DNA from: Channa striata
Taxonomy: Eukaryota; Chordata; Actinopteri; Anabantiformes; Channidae
Assembly: GCA_033026295.1 (NCBI GenBank)
Contig: CM065169.1
Location: 5,838,932-5,902,931 of the forward strand
DNA length: 64,000 nt
Reading direction: 5' to 3'
Below the pieces are notes generated by a model that worked only from the letters and a program-made list of their open reading frames with translations, was not told the DNA's origin and did no database searches. Position numbers and translations under genes: made by a program. Of the stretch, positions 1-11,437 are shown one piece after another (the stretch's first letter is position 1; each line of letters begins with the position of its first letter).

Positions 1-2494
1 CCACAAGTTGGCTGTGACTTAGAAGAGAAGGAGACATTCTGGAGTGAGTTTGATGAGGTTGTAGAGAGTATCCCTAGAGGAGAGAGAGTAGTTGTTGGAG
101 CAGACTTCAATGGGCATGTTGGTGAGGGGAACAGAGGTGATGAGGAGGTAATGGGCAGGTTTGGTGTAAAGGACAGGAATCCAGAAGGACAGATGGTAGT
201 GGACTTTGCTAAGAGGATGGAAATGGCTGTAGTTAACACTTACTTCCAGAAGAGAGAGGAACATAGAGTGACATACAAGAGTGGAGGTAGGAGTACACAG
301 GTGGACTACATCCTATGTAGACGAGGTCATTTGAGAGAGGTTAGTGACTGTAAAGTGGTGGTAGGAGAGAGTGTAGCCAGACAGCACCGCATGGTGGTGT
401 GTAAGATGACTCTGGTGGTCAGGAAGAAGAAGAGAGGAAAGTCAGAAAAGAAGACCAAGTGGTGGAAGCTAAAGAATGAAGAAACTTGTGAGGAATTCAG
501 GCAGAGTTGAGACAGGCTTTGGGTGGTCAGGAAGAGCTTCAGATGACTGGGAAACTACAGCAGAGGTAATCAGGGAAACAGGTAGGAAGGTGCTTGGTGT
601 GTCATCTGGTAAGAGGAAAGATGATAAAGACACTTGGTGGTGGAATGAGGAAGTACAGGACTGCATCCAGAGGAAGAGGTTAGCTAAAAGGAAGTGGGAT
701 GTAGAAAGGACTGAGGAAAGTAGACAGGAGTTCAAGGAAGTGCAGCGCAGAGTGAAGAGGGAGGTGGCAAAGGCCAAACAGAAAGCTTACGATGAGCTGT
801 ATGACAGGTTAGACACGAAGGAAGGACAGAAGGACTTGTACAGGATAGCCAGACAGAGAGATAGAGATGGGAAAGATGTGCAACAGGTAAGGGTGATTAA
901 AGACAGATGGAAAGGTGCTAACAAGCCAGGAGAGTGTGCAGAGAAGATGGAAGGAGTATTTTGAGCAGCTGATGAATGAGGAAAATGACAGGGAAAGAAG
1001 GGAGGAAGATGTGGATGTTGTGGAGCAGGAAATAGGAGAGATTAGAAAGGATGAGGTGAGGAAGGCTCTGAAAAGGATGAAGAGCGGAAAGGCTGTTGGC
1101 CCTGATGACATACCTGTGGAGGTGTGGAAGTGTCTAGGAGAGACAGCAGTGAAGTTTCTGACAAGTCTGTTTAACAGGATTTTAGAGAGTGAGAAGATGC
1201 CTGAGGAATGGAGGAGAAGCGTTCTGGTGCCGATCTTTAAGAACAAGGGTGACACGCAGAACTGTAGCAACTACAGAGGGATAAAGCTGATGAGCCACAC
1301 AATGAAGCTGTGGGAAAGAGTAGTGGAGGCCAGGCTTAGGAAGGAGGTCGAGATTTGTGAGCAGCAGTATGGTTTCATGCCCCGTAAGAGCACCACTGAT
1401 GCCATTTTCGCTTGAGGTTGTTGATGGAAAAGTACAGAGATGGTCAGAAGGAGCTGCATTGTGTCTTTGTGGATTTAGAGAAGGCGTATGACAGGGTCCC
1501 GAGGGAGGAGCTGTGGTACTGTATGAGGATGTCGGGAGTGGCAGAGAAGTACGTCAGAGTAGTTCAGGACATGTATGAGAGAAGCATGACGGTGGTGAGA
1601 TGTGCCGTAGGTCAGACAGAGGAGTTCAAGGTGGAGGTGGGACTACATCAAGGATCGGCTTTGAGTCCCTTCTTGTTTGCTATGCTGATGGACAGGTTGT
1701 CAGACGAGGTCAGAAAGAAATCTCCCTGGACAATGATGTTTGCAGATGACATTGTGATTTGCAGTGAGAGTAGAGAGCAGGTGGAGGAACAGCTGGAGAG
1801 GTGGAGGTTTGCTCTGGAAAGAAGAGGTATGAAAGTCAGTCATAGTAAGACAGAATACATGTGTGTAAATGAGAGGGATCCAGGTAGAAGTGTGAGGTTA
1901 CAGGGGGCTGAGGTGAAGAAGGTGCAGGAGTTTAAGTACTTGGGGTCAACAGTTCAGTGTGATGGGGAGTGTGGAAAAGAGGTGAAGAGGCGAGTGCAGG
2001 CAGGTTGGAATGGGTGGAGGAAAGTGTCAGGAGTGTTGTGTGACAGAAGAGTGTCAGCAAGACTCAAAGGAAAGGTGTACAGGACAGTGGTGAGACCAGC
2101 TCTGCTCTATGGGTTAGAGACAGTAGCAGTGAGAAAGAGACAAGAGGCAGAGATGGAAGCAGCAGAGATGAAGATGTTGAGGTTCTCCTTAGGAGTGACA
2201 AGGTTGGACAGAATTAGGAACGAGTTCATCAGAGGGACAGCGCACGTTGCCTGTGTTAGCAACAAAGTCAGAGAGGCTAGATTGAGATGGTTTGGACATG
2301 TGCAGAGGAGGGATAGTGATTATATTGGTAGAAGGATGTTGGAGATGGAGCTGCCAGGCAAGAGGGCGAGAGGACGACCGAGGAGGAGATATATGGATGT
2401 CCTAACAGAGGACATGAGGTTAGCTGGTGTCAGAGAGGAAGATGCTCAGGATAGAGTAAAGTGGAAAAGGATGATTCGCTGTGGCGACCCCTAA
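1..2494 (+). pseudogene. RTE endonuclease-reverse transcriptase, frameshifted
   Basis: Frame 1 (1-510) carries the C-terminal half of the AP-type endonuclease, with GADFNGHVG and VDYILCRR; the usual SDHR-type catalytic end reads ARQHR. Continuation is in other frames: 476-964 (linker, basic), 915-1415 (start of RT, with GKAVGPDDIPVEVWK) and 1412-2494 (rest of RT and C-terminus). Frameshifts therefore lie near 505, 930 and 1411. The RT has VDLEKAYDRVP (motif A), LHQGSALSP (motif B) and an intact MMFADDIVI (motif C), followed by the FKYLGSTV motif. The last residues RCGDP match how this family ends. It would have copied element RNA by target-primed reverse transcription; the breaks rule out a full product. 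Confidence 0.87.
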
Positions 2495-2510
2495 TGGGAA
2501 AAGCCGAAAG

Positions 2511-2524
2511 AGTAGTAGTAGTAG
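2511..2524 (+). repeat. AGT trinucleotide tail of RTE element
   Basis: Short (AGT)n run directly after the RTE 3' end, marking the insertion boundary. Unrelated LTR-like sequence follows immediately. Confidence 0.7.
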
Positions 2525-2525
2525 A

Positions 2526-2687
2526 TTTTTGGCTGGACCCACCCTGACGTTGTAAACCTGTGTCTAAACAGACAACATAATAAACCTTGTGGCCTTAAGT
2601 ATCTGTTCTGGTGGTTTCTGGGCGCTGGGAAGAGGGGAGTCTCAAATTGTGTTGCGTCCTGGTTCTCCCCTAGGCCGGGGCGTAACA
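2526..2687 (+). mobile_element. Ty3/gypsy LTR 3' fragment (R-U5 like)
   Basis: About 160 bp with an AATAAA signal near 2580 and a terminus reading GGCCGGGGCGTAACA. The CGTAACA end is what many fish gypsy LTRs have (TGTTACG...CGTAACA). The 5' part is missing because the RTE tail abuts it. It is followed within 30 bp by integrase-like coding sequence, so it is not in a normal LTR-primer-site-gag arrangement. Treat as debris; it could belong to the same gypsy family as the pol remnant or to a different one. Confidence 0.5.
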
Positions 2688-2707
2688 CTGAGCCTCGTGG
2701 GGTAATG

Positions 2708-3650
2708 GCAATTTTAAGACATTGGCCCAAGCTCATTTTAAGAGATGGCATGTTGTACAAAGGATAAGCGAATGAACCTGACAATCAACCAGTTTCTTGT
2801 TCCAGATTGTGTCAAGAAACAAATTCTTCGAGGCATTCATTACTCAGTTGGTATTCAATGGCAAGCTTGTACACACTCTCTAGCCAGACAAAGATTCTTT
2901 TGGGTTGGAAGGACTCCAGACCCCAATGCCTGTGCTCCCCTTGAAAGCTTCCGGACTTCTGAACCTATGGAACTTGTCTGTATAGATTATAGTTGCTCGT
3001 CGCCTCTGGAATGACTTCTTTTCTGTCTATGGATTCCATAAATGCGTCCAGTATGTCAGGGAGCCAACTTTGAAAGCCAGCTTATTAAAGAATGTATCAC
3101 CCTATGGGAAACAGAGTTGTGGAACAATACAACATGATTCTTGGAAGCATGATAAGAGCCCTGCCTCCCCGGTCCAAAGCCAAATGGCTTCCTTCAAATG
3201 CTGACCTTTTGTTATAATTGTACTGAGCATGTGACACATCTAATTGACTTTCACAATTGAATGATGATGTTAACTTATATGTGGTGACTGAGGCCGCCAG
3301 TAAAGCTGATTGCTCAAATCCTGAAACTGGATCTGGGGTCTGCATTAGTTGTTGTACCACAGCCTTAGCTTGCGCTGTCAGACTCCCCTGACTCCCAAAC
3401 ACAAGCTTCACTAGCCCCTTCCCACGACCCCCTAAGTGGCTGTGACTCAGTTGCACCTCCACAGCCCCTGCTGGATGGTGCTTTACCCCCTGAAAGTGCA
3501 TGTGGTAGACATTTAGGTTCACCTGCTGAGGAACATCCAGGGCACACTGTTTTCACACAGCCAACCCCACTTTGCACTAAGTCCGGTAGGCCTGTGAAGG
3601 CTCCCGCACGATTGATTTGTAAAATTAATAAGTAAGATGTGGATGATACA
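2708..3650 (+). pseudogene. Ty3/gypsy pol remnant (integrase)
   Basis: Reading starts as RHWPKLILRDGMLYK at about 2719, then shifts frame into 2745-3014, which reads LVPDCVKKQILRGIH and LARQRFFWVG, the zinc-binding N-terminal region of gypsy integrase. The Cys pair region and most of the catalytic core are deleted: the text jumps to TPDPNACAPLESFRTSEP and on to MELVCIDYS, where the first catalytic Asp should be. At 3100-3190 an integrase C-terminal piece is readable (YGNRVVEQYN, then LPPRSKAKW). Sequence near 3580-3640 resembles the basic end of gypsy pol (GRPVKAPARLICK). Several frameshifts and stops make it inactive. The polypurine tract and LTR downstream fit one gypsy element, 5' truncated. 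Confidence 0.78.
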
Positions 3651-3972
3651 ATATCTACTGTTGATTCCTTGTTTTCTTTTGTGAGAAATATGTTTTCTGC
3701 ATAATGTTTTTTTGATAAATTTGCACATTAGCATTTTGCTTGAGTTTACTTCCTACAATCGTTCTGTCATGGAGCAATGTTTGCAATTTGAGAGGTGTAT
3801 ATGGCATCTTTTACGTCTGTGTTAGTACGGGCTAGGCCAATACCTCTCAGTGAGGAGTTTATAACTGACTAGTACTAGTACTCTAATTGTCACACACCGG
3901 CAACTTCACAATTGGTATCTTGCCTGTTTTATTTATCTATTTTTTTCTTTACGCACTGTACCCCGATTTAGC

Positions 3973-3986
3973 AGGATTAAGGGGGG
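3973..3986 (+). promoter_or_regulatory. Polypurine tract of gypsy element
   Basis: AGGATTAAGGGGGG immediately precedes a TGTATGTAACATAG start, the position expected for plus-strand priming next to a 3' LTR. Confidence 0.55.
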
Positions 3987-4902
3987 TGTATGTAACATAG
4001 TTAAAATGTATGTACAGTAAATCCAGCAAAATGGGTCACTGCGCCATCTGCTGGTACAATATTGTACCTACATTTAGTAATAAACGCAAGGGATTATGGG
4101 TAGTCTTCAGAATCGCGGAGAATTCTTTGAGAGGTAACGTGTCTGTGGGCAAAGTGTGTTAACTTTATTCAAAAGTACATAAAAGGTTTACCAACACTAT
4201 GAAGCCTAATGGTTTGTAACTTGTTTTCGCCGTAATATTGTTCCAATTATGAATCATTTTGTGTGTGTTTTAGCTCAAAATGTTGAAGCTCCAGCCTAAG
4301 CTATATAGCTAAATGTAATGGTGCTGTCTCTCCAGACAGAGCACATATGAGCAGATTGCCCAAAACAGCTGACCATTCTGCCTCTTTATCCCTTGTGAAA
4401 CTACAGCTATGTCATTGTATATTGCCTGATAAGCATGTTTATATTGTGAATATGTGTTTAAGGTTCTATTTGTTTTTTATTCAGTTACATGTTTTAAGTG
4501 AAGCTGTAACTTGTTGAAGAGTTTCAAGTTGTTATTGAAAATATGGGAATAGTAACAGTCCAGATGCACTGTATGTTTTTACTGTGAAATTGTTTTGTTA
4601 GTTTACTGTAATAAGGGTAGGACAATTTTTATTTGTATTTTTTTTTCATTCTTACTCGCAACCACATAGTCAGTATATGATAACGGTTTGAACAGATGTG
4701 AACTATGTTGTGGGTACTTTTGAGAAGCACGGAGGATTCCCCGAGAGACAGAGCACATATGAGCAGATTGCGCACAACACCAGACCCATTCTGCCTTGTG
4801 AAACTACAGGTTGCTGAATAAACCTGCTGTTACCACAAACCAGAGCAGCTCCATGGAGATCGCCTTTTCAGATTTACTGCCTTCTTTTTCAGAGGGGCTA
4901 CA
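3987..4902 (+). mobile_element. Ty3/gypsy 3' LTR (long, with internal duplication)
   Basis: About 0.9 kb beginning TGTATGTAACATAG after the polypurine tract and ending GGGGCTACA. An AATAAACC signal lies near 4818. An internal block repeats: the segment with GAGCACATATGAGCAGATTG at 4339 recurs at 4748, and an AGAATCGCGGAG-type block near 4112 recurs in degraded form near 4725. The same LTR occurs inverted at 31430-32255 and also shows the internal repeat, so the duplication belongs to the family. Exact ends are inferred from TG...CA and the tract, not from a target duplication. Confidence 0.62.
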
Positions 4903-4964
4903 GTATCGAGTATTGAACATAGTGATGCTGCATAATTATCAGTCAGGTAATCCACTTGTACAGG

Positions 4965-5240
4965 AGTACAGTTACTGAGGCTACTCTAAGTTATATTGGT
5001 ACATGATGAAGGGATAATTTGCTTAAATTTGTTCACAGTGTTTTTAGATAAGCACCTACTGAAGGAACTTTTTTCTGCATCAAGTCATTTACTAAGAGTT
5101 TTAGATGAAAGAGATCTGATATTTAATAATCCACATTTAATTGTTTTTGGTTTTTGTTCAGTCAGAGGAGCAGTCCTACCTTTTATTAAGTTATTATGAT
5201 TAACTCCTTTCCTGATCATTTTTGGTTTGTGAAATTTAGA
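4965..5240 (-). pseudogene. L2 ORF2 N-terminal fragment
   Basis: Reverse complement matches 13990-14200 and 14790-14900 of the forward copy. It covers the start of ORF2, just before the endonuclease, and then a later linker part, with about 0.6 kb between them deleted. Forward frames on the opposite strand here are shadows. Confidence 0.6.
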
Positions 5241-5388
5241 TAATCGGGGAACAGACACAGTCTCTATGGGAATGTGGGAGTTGTGGGGGGGTGACGGTGG
5301 TAAGGATACTGCAGAGAAGTGTGTAGGACTGGATCTCTGCGTCCTAGGCTCAACTTTAGATTGTCAAACTTGTTTTTGTCTGATAAAA

Positions 5389-6144
5389 TCAGCCATATGT
5401 TTTAGATAAGACAGAGGCACCATCCAAAGTAGGATGGATGCCATCTCTCCTAATCAGCCTAGGTTTTCCCCCAAAACGTTTCCAATTGTCTATGTAGCCC
5501 ACATCGTTTGCAGGACACCACCTATACAGCCAGCGGTTGAATGACGACATGCAGCTATGCATGTCATCAGTGATATTGATACTGATACTTACTGTATCTA
5601 CGTTTATCCTTAGCCAGGAGTTACAAATAGGATTTAGTGTTGCCCACTCTGGCCCCAGCATAACATTTGACTATGGCTACTGGAGTCTCTAACTTCACGT
5701 TTCTGACTATGGAGTCGCCTATTACCAGAGTTTGTTCCTCAGCGAGTGTGTCGCTGAGTGGGAAAAATCGATTAGAAATGTGAACCTGCTGGTGGTGAAC
5801 CTCGAGCATCTGCTTAGCATTAATCTCTTATGAACCGTCACCTAGCTGGCCTGGCTTCCCGGCTGCTCGGGTACTGCTGGGGGACAGTGGATAGGCTAGG
5901 TATGGTCTGCACCAGCTACCAGGGCCTGACTAGCTGGATTATTTTCCATGGTGCGGAGCCGTGCTTCCAATTCTGAGAGCCTCGCCTCCCAAATTGCAAC
6001 AACCTTAAACTTATTACAAGTACTGTTATCACTAAAAGAGGCAGAGGAAAAACTAAACATGTGACACACTGAGCAAGTCAGAGGATAGACAGAAGGAAAC
6101 AGAGAAGCCATTGCGAAGCTAAGATGAGTAAATTTAGTTACCAT
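5389..6144 (-). pseudogene. L2 ORF1 with SGNH/GDSL esterase-like domain
   Basis: Three overlapping pieces on the minus strand. 6144-5896 has an N-terminal Cys pair (CSVCHMFSFSSASF) and a Leu/Arg-rich stretch (EARLSELEARL) that may be coiled coil. 5809-5621 has EEQTLVIGDSIVRNVK, matching SGNH hydrolase block I with the catalytic Ser in GDS. 5661-5389 has RRDGIHPTLDGA, matching the DxxH block V. ORF1 proteins with an esterase domain are known in CR1/L2 LINEs. The central block with GTND is lost here, and frames differ, so no active enzyme is expected. The second Cys of CNKC is also changed (CNKF). Confidence 0.75.
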
Positions 6145-6335
6145 TAGCTAGTTTGTTTTTATTTCAGGAGAGCAGATGCTTGCTTAAAACTAATCTCACG
6201 TCCCAAGTGATAGTTTATATATAGGGATATCACAAATTTAGAAAAAATAAAAGTTACTATTAACCAGTGAGACCCGAAACAGTGTGAAGAAACAGGAAGT
6301 GACACAGTATGCTCACCACAGGAGGAGTCAGCCAA

Positions 6336-6825
6336 ACGAGAAAGACAAAACTTTGAATTAACTTTCAGGGTGTTTACTTTAACAATTTTACACACAGAAT
6401 AGCATTGTGTTACACAGCCTTGCTTCTTTTCATAAACCACAGAAAACTATGTCTGCCGTTTTTCCAGGGTGTCGCTCTGAATGCTAAGAGGGCTTGATAA
6501 GGGTCTCTGGGCTTTTTCAACAGGTTTCACTAACACATGCCGTTCAGTTTCAACGGCATGCTCTGCCTCACCGTAACTCTGTGGGTTGCTGTTTACAAGT
6601 TCAAACCCATTCTCAACAGCAAACTCTTGCTTTTCATACCCAGAGAATTGGCCCATTGTCAATTAGGAGTTGCTCTGGGATATCTTGATGATGATGATGA
6701 TGTACAAATATCGACTTCAAATGCACAATGATGTCTGTGGACCTGGTTGGACTGAACTGCGCTGTGTCTATATTTCTAGACAAGTAATCTATTGCTAGCA
6801 AGTAGGTGTGGCCATGTAGACTACA
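6336..6825. other. Unassigned spacer with GAT microsatellite
   Basis: No element was recognised. A 71-codon minus-strand frame (6662-6447) is acidic and unlike any family I know. A short (GAT)5 run lies at 6687-6701. It may be old host or element sequence upstream of the inverted L2. Confidence 0.3.
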
Positions 6826-7003
6826 TTCAATTCAACATTATTTATATAGCGCCAATTTACAACAGGGTCATCACAAGGCGCTTTACACAATAAAGTCAAG
6901 ACAATACATACATTTAGAGAAAACCCAACAAATCCCCCATGAGCATTGGAGAGAAAAAAACTCCCTTTAACGGAAGAAACCTCCAGCAGAACCAGGCTCA
7001 GGG
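6826..7003 (-). mobile_element. L2-type 3' tail fragment
   Basis: Reverse complement reads CCTGAGCCTGGTTCTGCTGG, then TTCCGTTAAAGGGAGTTTTT and finally GGCGCTATATAAATAATGTTG with an ATTGAAT end. This parallels the 3' UTR of the forward L2 at 16573-16775 over nearly its whole length. It is either a severely 5'-truncated L2 or a SINE sharing an L2 tail. No tRNA-like head is visible, so a truncated L2 is more likely. Confidence 0.78.
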
Positions 7004-7197
7004 TCCCCACCATTACATTACATTAAACTAGAGTTTATTTTCAACCATTTGGTAAATTTTAATGAATAACGCGCCTTTAATCTACACCAAAATATTATGA
7101 AATGTCTCAAATCTTATTGAAGTGATCAAAGAACTAAAGCAATGAACTAAAAAACTATTTAAAAAAATGTATTGTATGTTACAACAAAATGATCAAG

Positions 7198-7773
7198 TAC
7201 TGTAATTTCTGGACTATAGGGCACACCTAAATATGAGCCGCACCCGCTAAAATTTACAAGTAATATATATTTTGTCAAATATAAGCCGCAACGGACTATA
7301 AGTGGCCGATATCCTGCCTGAGAAATACGATATTTACATAGAAAGATTTTGTACCATAAGTGTTTATTCATATACCTGAACCTGAAAAGTGCTGGCCAAA
7401 CAAAACAGAAAAGTTATTGATGGTTTTATTCATCTTCCTCCTCTGCACTTAAACCTCATTAATGCAGCCGCTCTGTTTCCTTCACGGACAGATCGACGGC
7501 CTTCAACTTAAAAGCTGCATCGTAGGAATTTCTTCGTGTGTTTTCCATTATGAGGGGGAGAGGTTGTACAAATATTACCATATTTTGCTGTTGTGTGTCT
7601 TAGGTTGCATGCGCTTAGAATAAAAACTGGAGCTTTCTTGTTTGCACTGACTTACTGCTGGAGCGCCCCCCTTAGGACTGAATAAAAATCATAGAAAATA
7701 TGCATCTTTGCATAAGCCGGATGGTTCAAAGTGTGGGAAAAAAGTAGCGGCTTATAGTCATGAAAATACGGTA
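7198..7773. mobile_element. Non-autonomous DNA transposon (MITE-like)
   Basis: A 576-bp unit with imperfect terminal inverted repeats: left TACTGTAATTTCTGGACTAT, right end reverse-complemented TACCGTATTTTCATGACTAT. Both then continue into GCCGC-containing sequence (GAGCCGCACCC; AAGCCGCTAC). The interior has further AAGCCGCA copies near 7282 and a G/C-rich block near 7660. No transposase frame is present. The sequence type (GGACTATAAGCCGC) is a widespread vertebrate repeat; I do not assign a superfamily. Confidence 0.6.
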
Positions 7774-8834
7774 ACTATAAAGCAAACAAGAACAAAAAAC
7801 AACAAAAAAGCAATACTTAAGTTTCTCAGTCTGTTTTCATTGGACTGATTGAAATGAAACTCTTGCCACACACCTTAATATTTATTTTTAACGGTCCATG
7901 TTTAATTTTCTTATTAAATAGTGCCCACATAGCATCTTATATCTCGTACAACTAATTGGTGTGTACCACACCAACTATTTTGATGTCATTCCATGTGCTG
8001 CTGACCTCCTGCCCCCCCAAAAGAGACCAACGTTAACTCATGGTTTAACAAAAATCTCTGTCTTTACAGAAGGTAACAAAGTCCAGGACCCATTTTAATG
8101 GTAGCTTGTGAAAGCCGTACATAAGTGAAGGTGTCTTAACAGAGCCAATTGTATTATTGTAAGTAAAAATATGAAATCTAAGCTGATTGTATACTAAGTA
8201 GCCCCACACCCCTAGGTGTTATGTAGCTTTTTAAATAAATCTGAACTGTAGCTGTTATTGATACATACCCCTTCAGTCACTTCCTATGCATATAAAATGT
8301 ATTAAAATAAACAAAAAAGGAAAATTCCTATTTGTTGTTTTGAGTACCTAGCCTATCCACAACAGTAACTACAAATGTAAGTAAACTTAATAGTTAAAAT
8401 AATGGGTAACATTGACTTTTTATAGAACTTTGCATTTTTGTATAAATGTATTTTAAGTATAAAGTGCCACATGCTTAAAAAAGGAAGATGAAAAATCAAG
8501 CTCTATAATAAATATATAGTCTACTTACACTTACTAAAACATTCCTGACTGGAGTCTTCTATTCCTCACAATTTTCTTCACCAAGTAAACTGAGGTGTTA
8601 TCTACAAATACATATAACATGCATAAACATAGACTACAACCAAAGATGAAAGACAATGAAGAGTTAGTAAGTCTAGGGGATGACACAAAGAATACAACTG
8701 TCACAAGCCCCCAACTAAAGGGGCTTCAAAAGGCTAAGATGTATAATTTTTTGAAACAGCAGTGCATTTTTACTCAGATATTTGTAGGAGTAACTGTCAA
8801 AATGTGTTCAAACCACTTAATTTATCTACTCCAA
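7774..8834. other. AT-rich sequence without recognised features
   Basis: Single-copy-looking AT-rich DNA with many short stops on both strands. The 128-codon forward frame at 8595-8981 crosses a transposon terminus at 8835, so it is not credible as a gene. Confidence 0.4.
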
Positions 8835-9703
8835 CAGGGGTCCCAAACCCCAGGTCAGTTGGTACTGGGCCGCACAGAAAGAATACAAAACTTAGATTAT
8901 TTCGGTTTAATTTATTATCTGATTCTGGACAATGTTTTAGTTTGGAAAATGACCGGATTCTCTTGTCACATCTGTCTATGACTCCTGACGTATGTCAAGA
9001 TGCTTGCCTCGGTCACGTGTGTCACCTTTTATCACCCTCTGGTCCCTAACTGCTGTATGATAATAAGTGGCCCAGGTAAATCCACATAAACACACACACA
9101 TAGGAGCATGATCCCAGTAATCCTGCAAGGGAATATCAGGGAAGAATTATTTGGCAACTCTGAGTTGCTGAGATCCTCATCCCCTTATTATTCGAGCCTA
9201 TTTTAGTTATCATTAGTCGATGTTTTAGGTAATTTTAAGCTGACAGCAAAAATTTACATTTAGCCTAATAAAGACCTGATGCCTGTAAACATTTATAAAC
9301 TAGCATGGATTTATAATCTGTTAACATCTCCAATATAGATCATATTGATTTTACACCGTTGTTTGCCTTACAAATCATTTGTTCCGGGTTTACGTTTAAC
9401 CTGTGTGCGCTCCCACTTGCTGGCATGCAAAAGCCAGATATTTCTCTCCATTACGACCAGAGAGTGTTGATCTGAGAGGCCATTCCTCATGTTATGATGT
9501 TGGTGTGATATATGAGAACCCTGCTAATAAAGTTGCATACACATTGAATTCACGTTTATTATTATATTTAGAAAATACCAGTTTGTATGCCGGTCGTATC
9601 ATTTTATTTCGATGTATTTATCTGCACACCTTAAAGGCCGGTCCGTGAAAATATTGGCTGAAATTAAACCGCTCTGTGGCCCAAAAAAGGTTGGGGAACA
9701 CTG
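8835..9703. mobile_element. hAT-like non-autonomous transposon
   Basis: An 869-bp unit. The left end is CAGGGGTCCCAAACCCC and the right end reverse-complemented is CAGTGTTCCCCAACC, which is the usual hAT (Charlie/Tip100-like) terminal form. Both ends are followed inside by GGGCCGCA / GGGCCACAGAGCGG. Flanks CTCCAA and CTCTAA are similar but do not make a clean 8-bp target duplication. No transposase frame remains. An internal segment, 9255-9440, is also found at 29215-29445. Confidence 0.65.
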
Positions 9704-10809
9704 CTCTAACACACTATCCCCACACATTACAGATTAATGGACTTATCTTGACGTCCCTATATACAAACAGTGTACGTTCAACTACATAATAACCTCAATT
9801 TCTGTTTTTTTCTAACATCCTTCCTGTGATAACTAATACTGACACACAAAGGTAATCCAAATATCTTCACTTTCCATACAGACACTAATGTAAATAATGT
9901 AATTAAACAATAATTACAATTTCCTGTTCGCAATAAAAGCCACTCTGCATTCTGCGTTTGAATGCAATAATATGAAGGATCGTGAGAATGAAAAGTTTGG
10001 TAAACACTGTAGCTTGATAGAATCTTGAATCCAAGATTGATTTCCAAGTGATTTATTATCTGTGCACATTAAATATCCCCCCCCACACACACAAACACCA
10101 CACACATAAATATTATTGACACTCCTACTTCAACTTACTTTTACCACTTCCCACTCCAAAATCATAAGGCCCTTGGTGTCGCTGCAGCAGTTCAGAGGAG
10201 TCTGAGGAGATGCCGGTTGTATAGCAGAGCTTCTCCTGCTTTTTTGAGATCCTTAGACACCACGACTGGAAAACTGCGGAAAAACCGAGTTGTTTTCAAT
10301 ATATTTAGTGAGTAAGGTGTCAACTGCCTCCTCAAACTATAACCTTTAATTATGTAACTGGGCCCTGTTTGCACTTTTGTGCCAAACTCTTCATACAGGG
10401 TGATTTTTGTCATTGATTCCCCATCTGTCCAGACAACAGAACAATGATTTAAAGAACCTCTTCATTCACCTCAATTTAAACAAATAATTGACTTAATATT
10501 TTCATAAAACCCACAACCAAGCAGAGAAATGTGAAAGGTCTTTCACATACCTACCAGCTAAAACCTCGCTAGAATCATAACCGGGCTGAAAAAACTAATA
10601 AACAGGAGGACCCTAAAGTATTATGTTTACTAATTTATTCTACACGTTTATATATACAACCTAGCTGAAAAGGAACTGAACAAATCAGGAGAATATTTAA
10701 AATGAAAGCAAAGGAATAGAAAAAAATAAAACAAAAATAATAAAATGTTATAGTTAATAGCAACTTGTGTTGATAAACAAACAAATATATTAAATATTAA
10801 ATTGGTGCC
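9704..10809. other. Spacer with short CA-rich tract, no recognised gene
   Basis: Contains a C/CA-rich tract at 10078-10108 (CCCCCC then ACACACACAAACACC). Minus-strand frames of 60-90 codons here carry no family signature. Confidence 0.4.
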
Positions 10810-10879
10810 CTGTGAGTCGTGAACAAATCATTTGTTTTCTGTCCTGCTGACTGAGCTTATGCAGCTGCTGCCATGTGGC

Positions 10880-11437
10880 GAGAGAAGGTACTGCAGGAAA
10901 ATGAACAAAACTTCACTGAGAGGACACATTACTCCCAAGTCATATGCAAGACAAGTTCACATTGAACAAATCACTCACGAACAACATCACTAGCTGATAG
11001 AAGTCCCCCACAGCTAATACTGGCATTCCTTCAAAGAGTGTGTTACTGCCTTTGATTTGTTTGATTTCAGCATTTACAAGGATTAGACCTGGTAAATGCT
11101 GAAATCATCCTCATTCAGTTGGTTACCCAGTCCTTAAAAAGGAGGTTAGGCTTCTCGGCAGCTTGAGTAGAACTTGCAGTGTTGTACCTGATGTGTTGAA
11201 GGCTGCAGTTACAGGAAATGCAGTCACCAGCACAGTGGGGCTTGACATGTCAGCTTCTTCAGCATGTCTTGGCAGTTTGCTCAGTATCTTAGATGCCTCT
11301 GAATAGATGCATTTAATGAGATGTGACTTTCCTGTTCCAGCAAAACCATTTATTAAAAAGAAAAACACACGTTTTGAGCACCAGTCTCTAACTCCATAGA
11401 ATACACAGGCTTGCTTATGGTTCAGTTTCTGAAACAT
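10880..11437 (-). pseudogene. Helitron Pif1-like helicase fragment
   Basis: The 104-codon frame 11437-11123 begins FQKLNHKQACVFYGVRDWC and has a perfect Walker A, GFAGTGKSHLIK, followed by TVLVTAFPVTAAFNTSGTTL, which corresponds to the helicase motif Ia region, and LLKLPRSL. In another frame, near 11035-10990, FEGMPVLAVGDFYQL gives helicase motif III (GDxxQL). The Walker B DE motif should lie between, at about 11120-11050, but the text there is damaged (LILVNAEIKQ). In Helitrons this domain unwinds DNA during rolling-circle transposition. Frameshifts and truncation make it inactive. Confidence 0.82.

Larger units (their letters stand above)
1..2524 (+). mobile_element. RTE-clade non-LTR retrotransposon, 5' end cut by window
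   Basis: A LINE in forward orientation, running from inside the endonuclease to its 3' end. After the last codon at 2494 there is almost no 3' UTR: GGCGACCCCTAATGGG, then AAAAGCCGAAAG and a short AGT trinucleotide run at 2511-2524. A very short 3' UTR ending in a microsatellite is typical of RTE elements, and this exact type of 3' end is common in fish RTE families. The unit has apurinic-type endonuclease, reverse transcriptase and C-terminal domain in the usual order but is split by frameshifts, so it is a dead copy. The assignment to RTE is from recognised protein motifs and the tail; the subfamily is not resolved. Confidence 0.88.
4905..6335 (-). mobile_element. L2-clade LINE, inverted 5' portion
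   Basis: Minus-strand copy of the LINE that sits forward at 12797-16775. Collinear matches run from the 5' UTR (CTCCTCCTGTGG, about 6325) through ORF1 to the start of ORF2. An internal deletion brings the equivalent of 14200 next to the equivalent of 14795. It ends near 4965-4905 within ORF2, next to the gypsy LTR. It has the 5' end but not the 3' end, the reverse of ordinary 5' truncation, so the 3' part was lost later, possibly when the LTR element arrived. Confidence 0.8.

Noticed and set aside
8595..9049. Two overlapping 95-128-codon forward frames
   Set aside because: They cross the terminal repeat of the hAT-like unit at 8835 and show no family resemblance.
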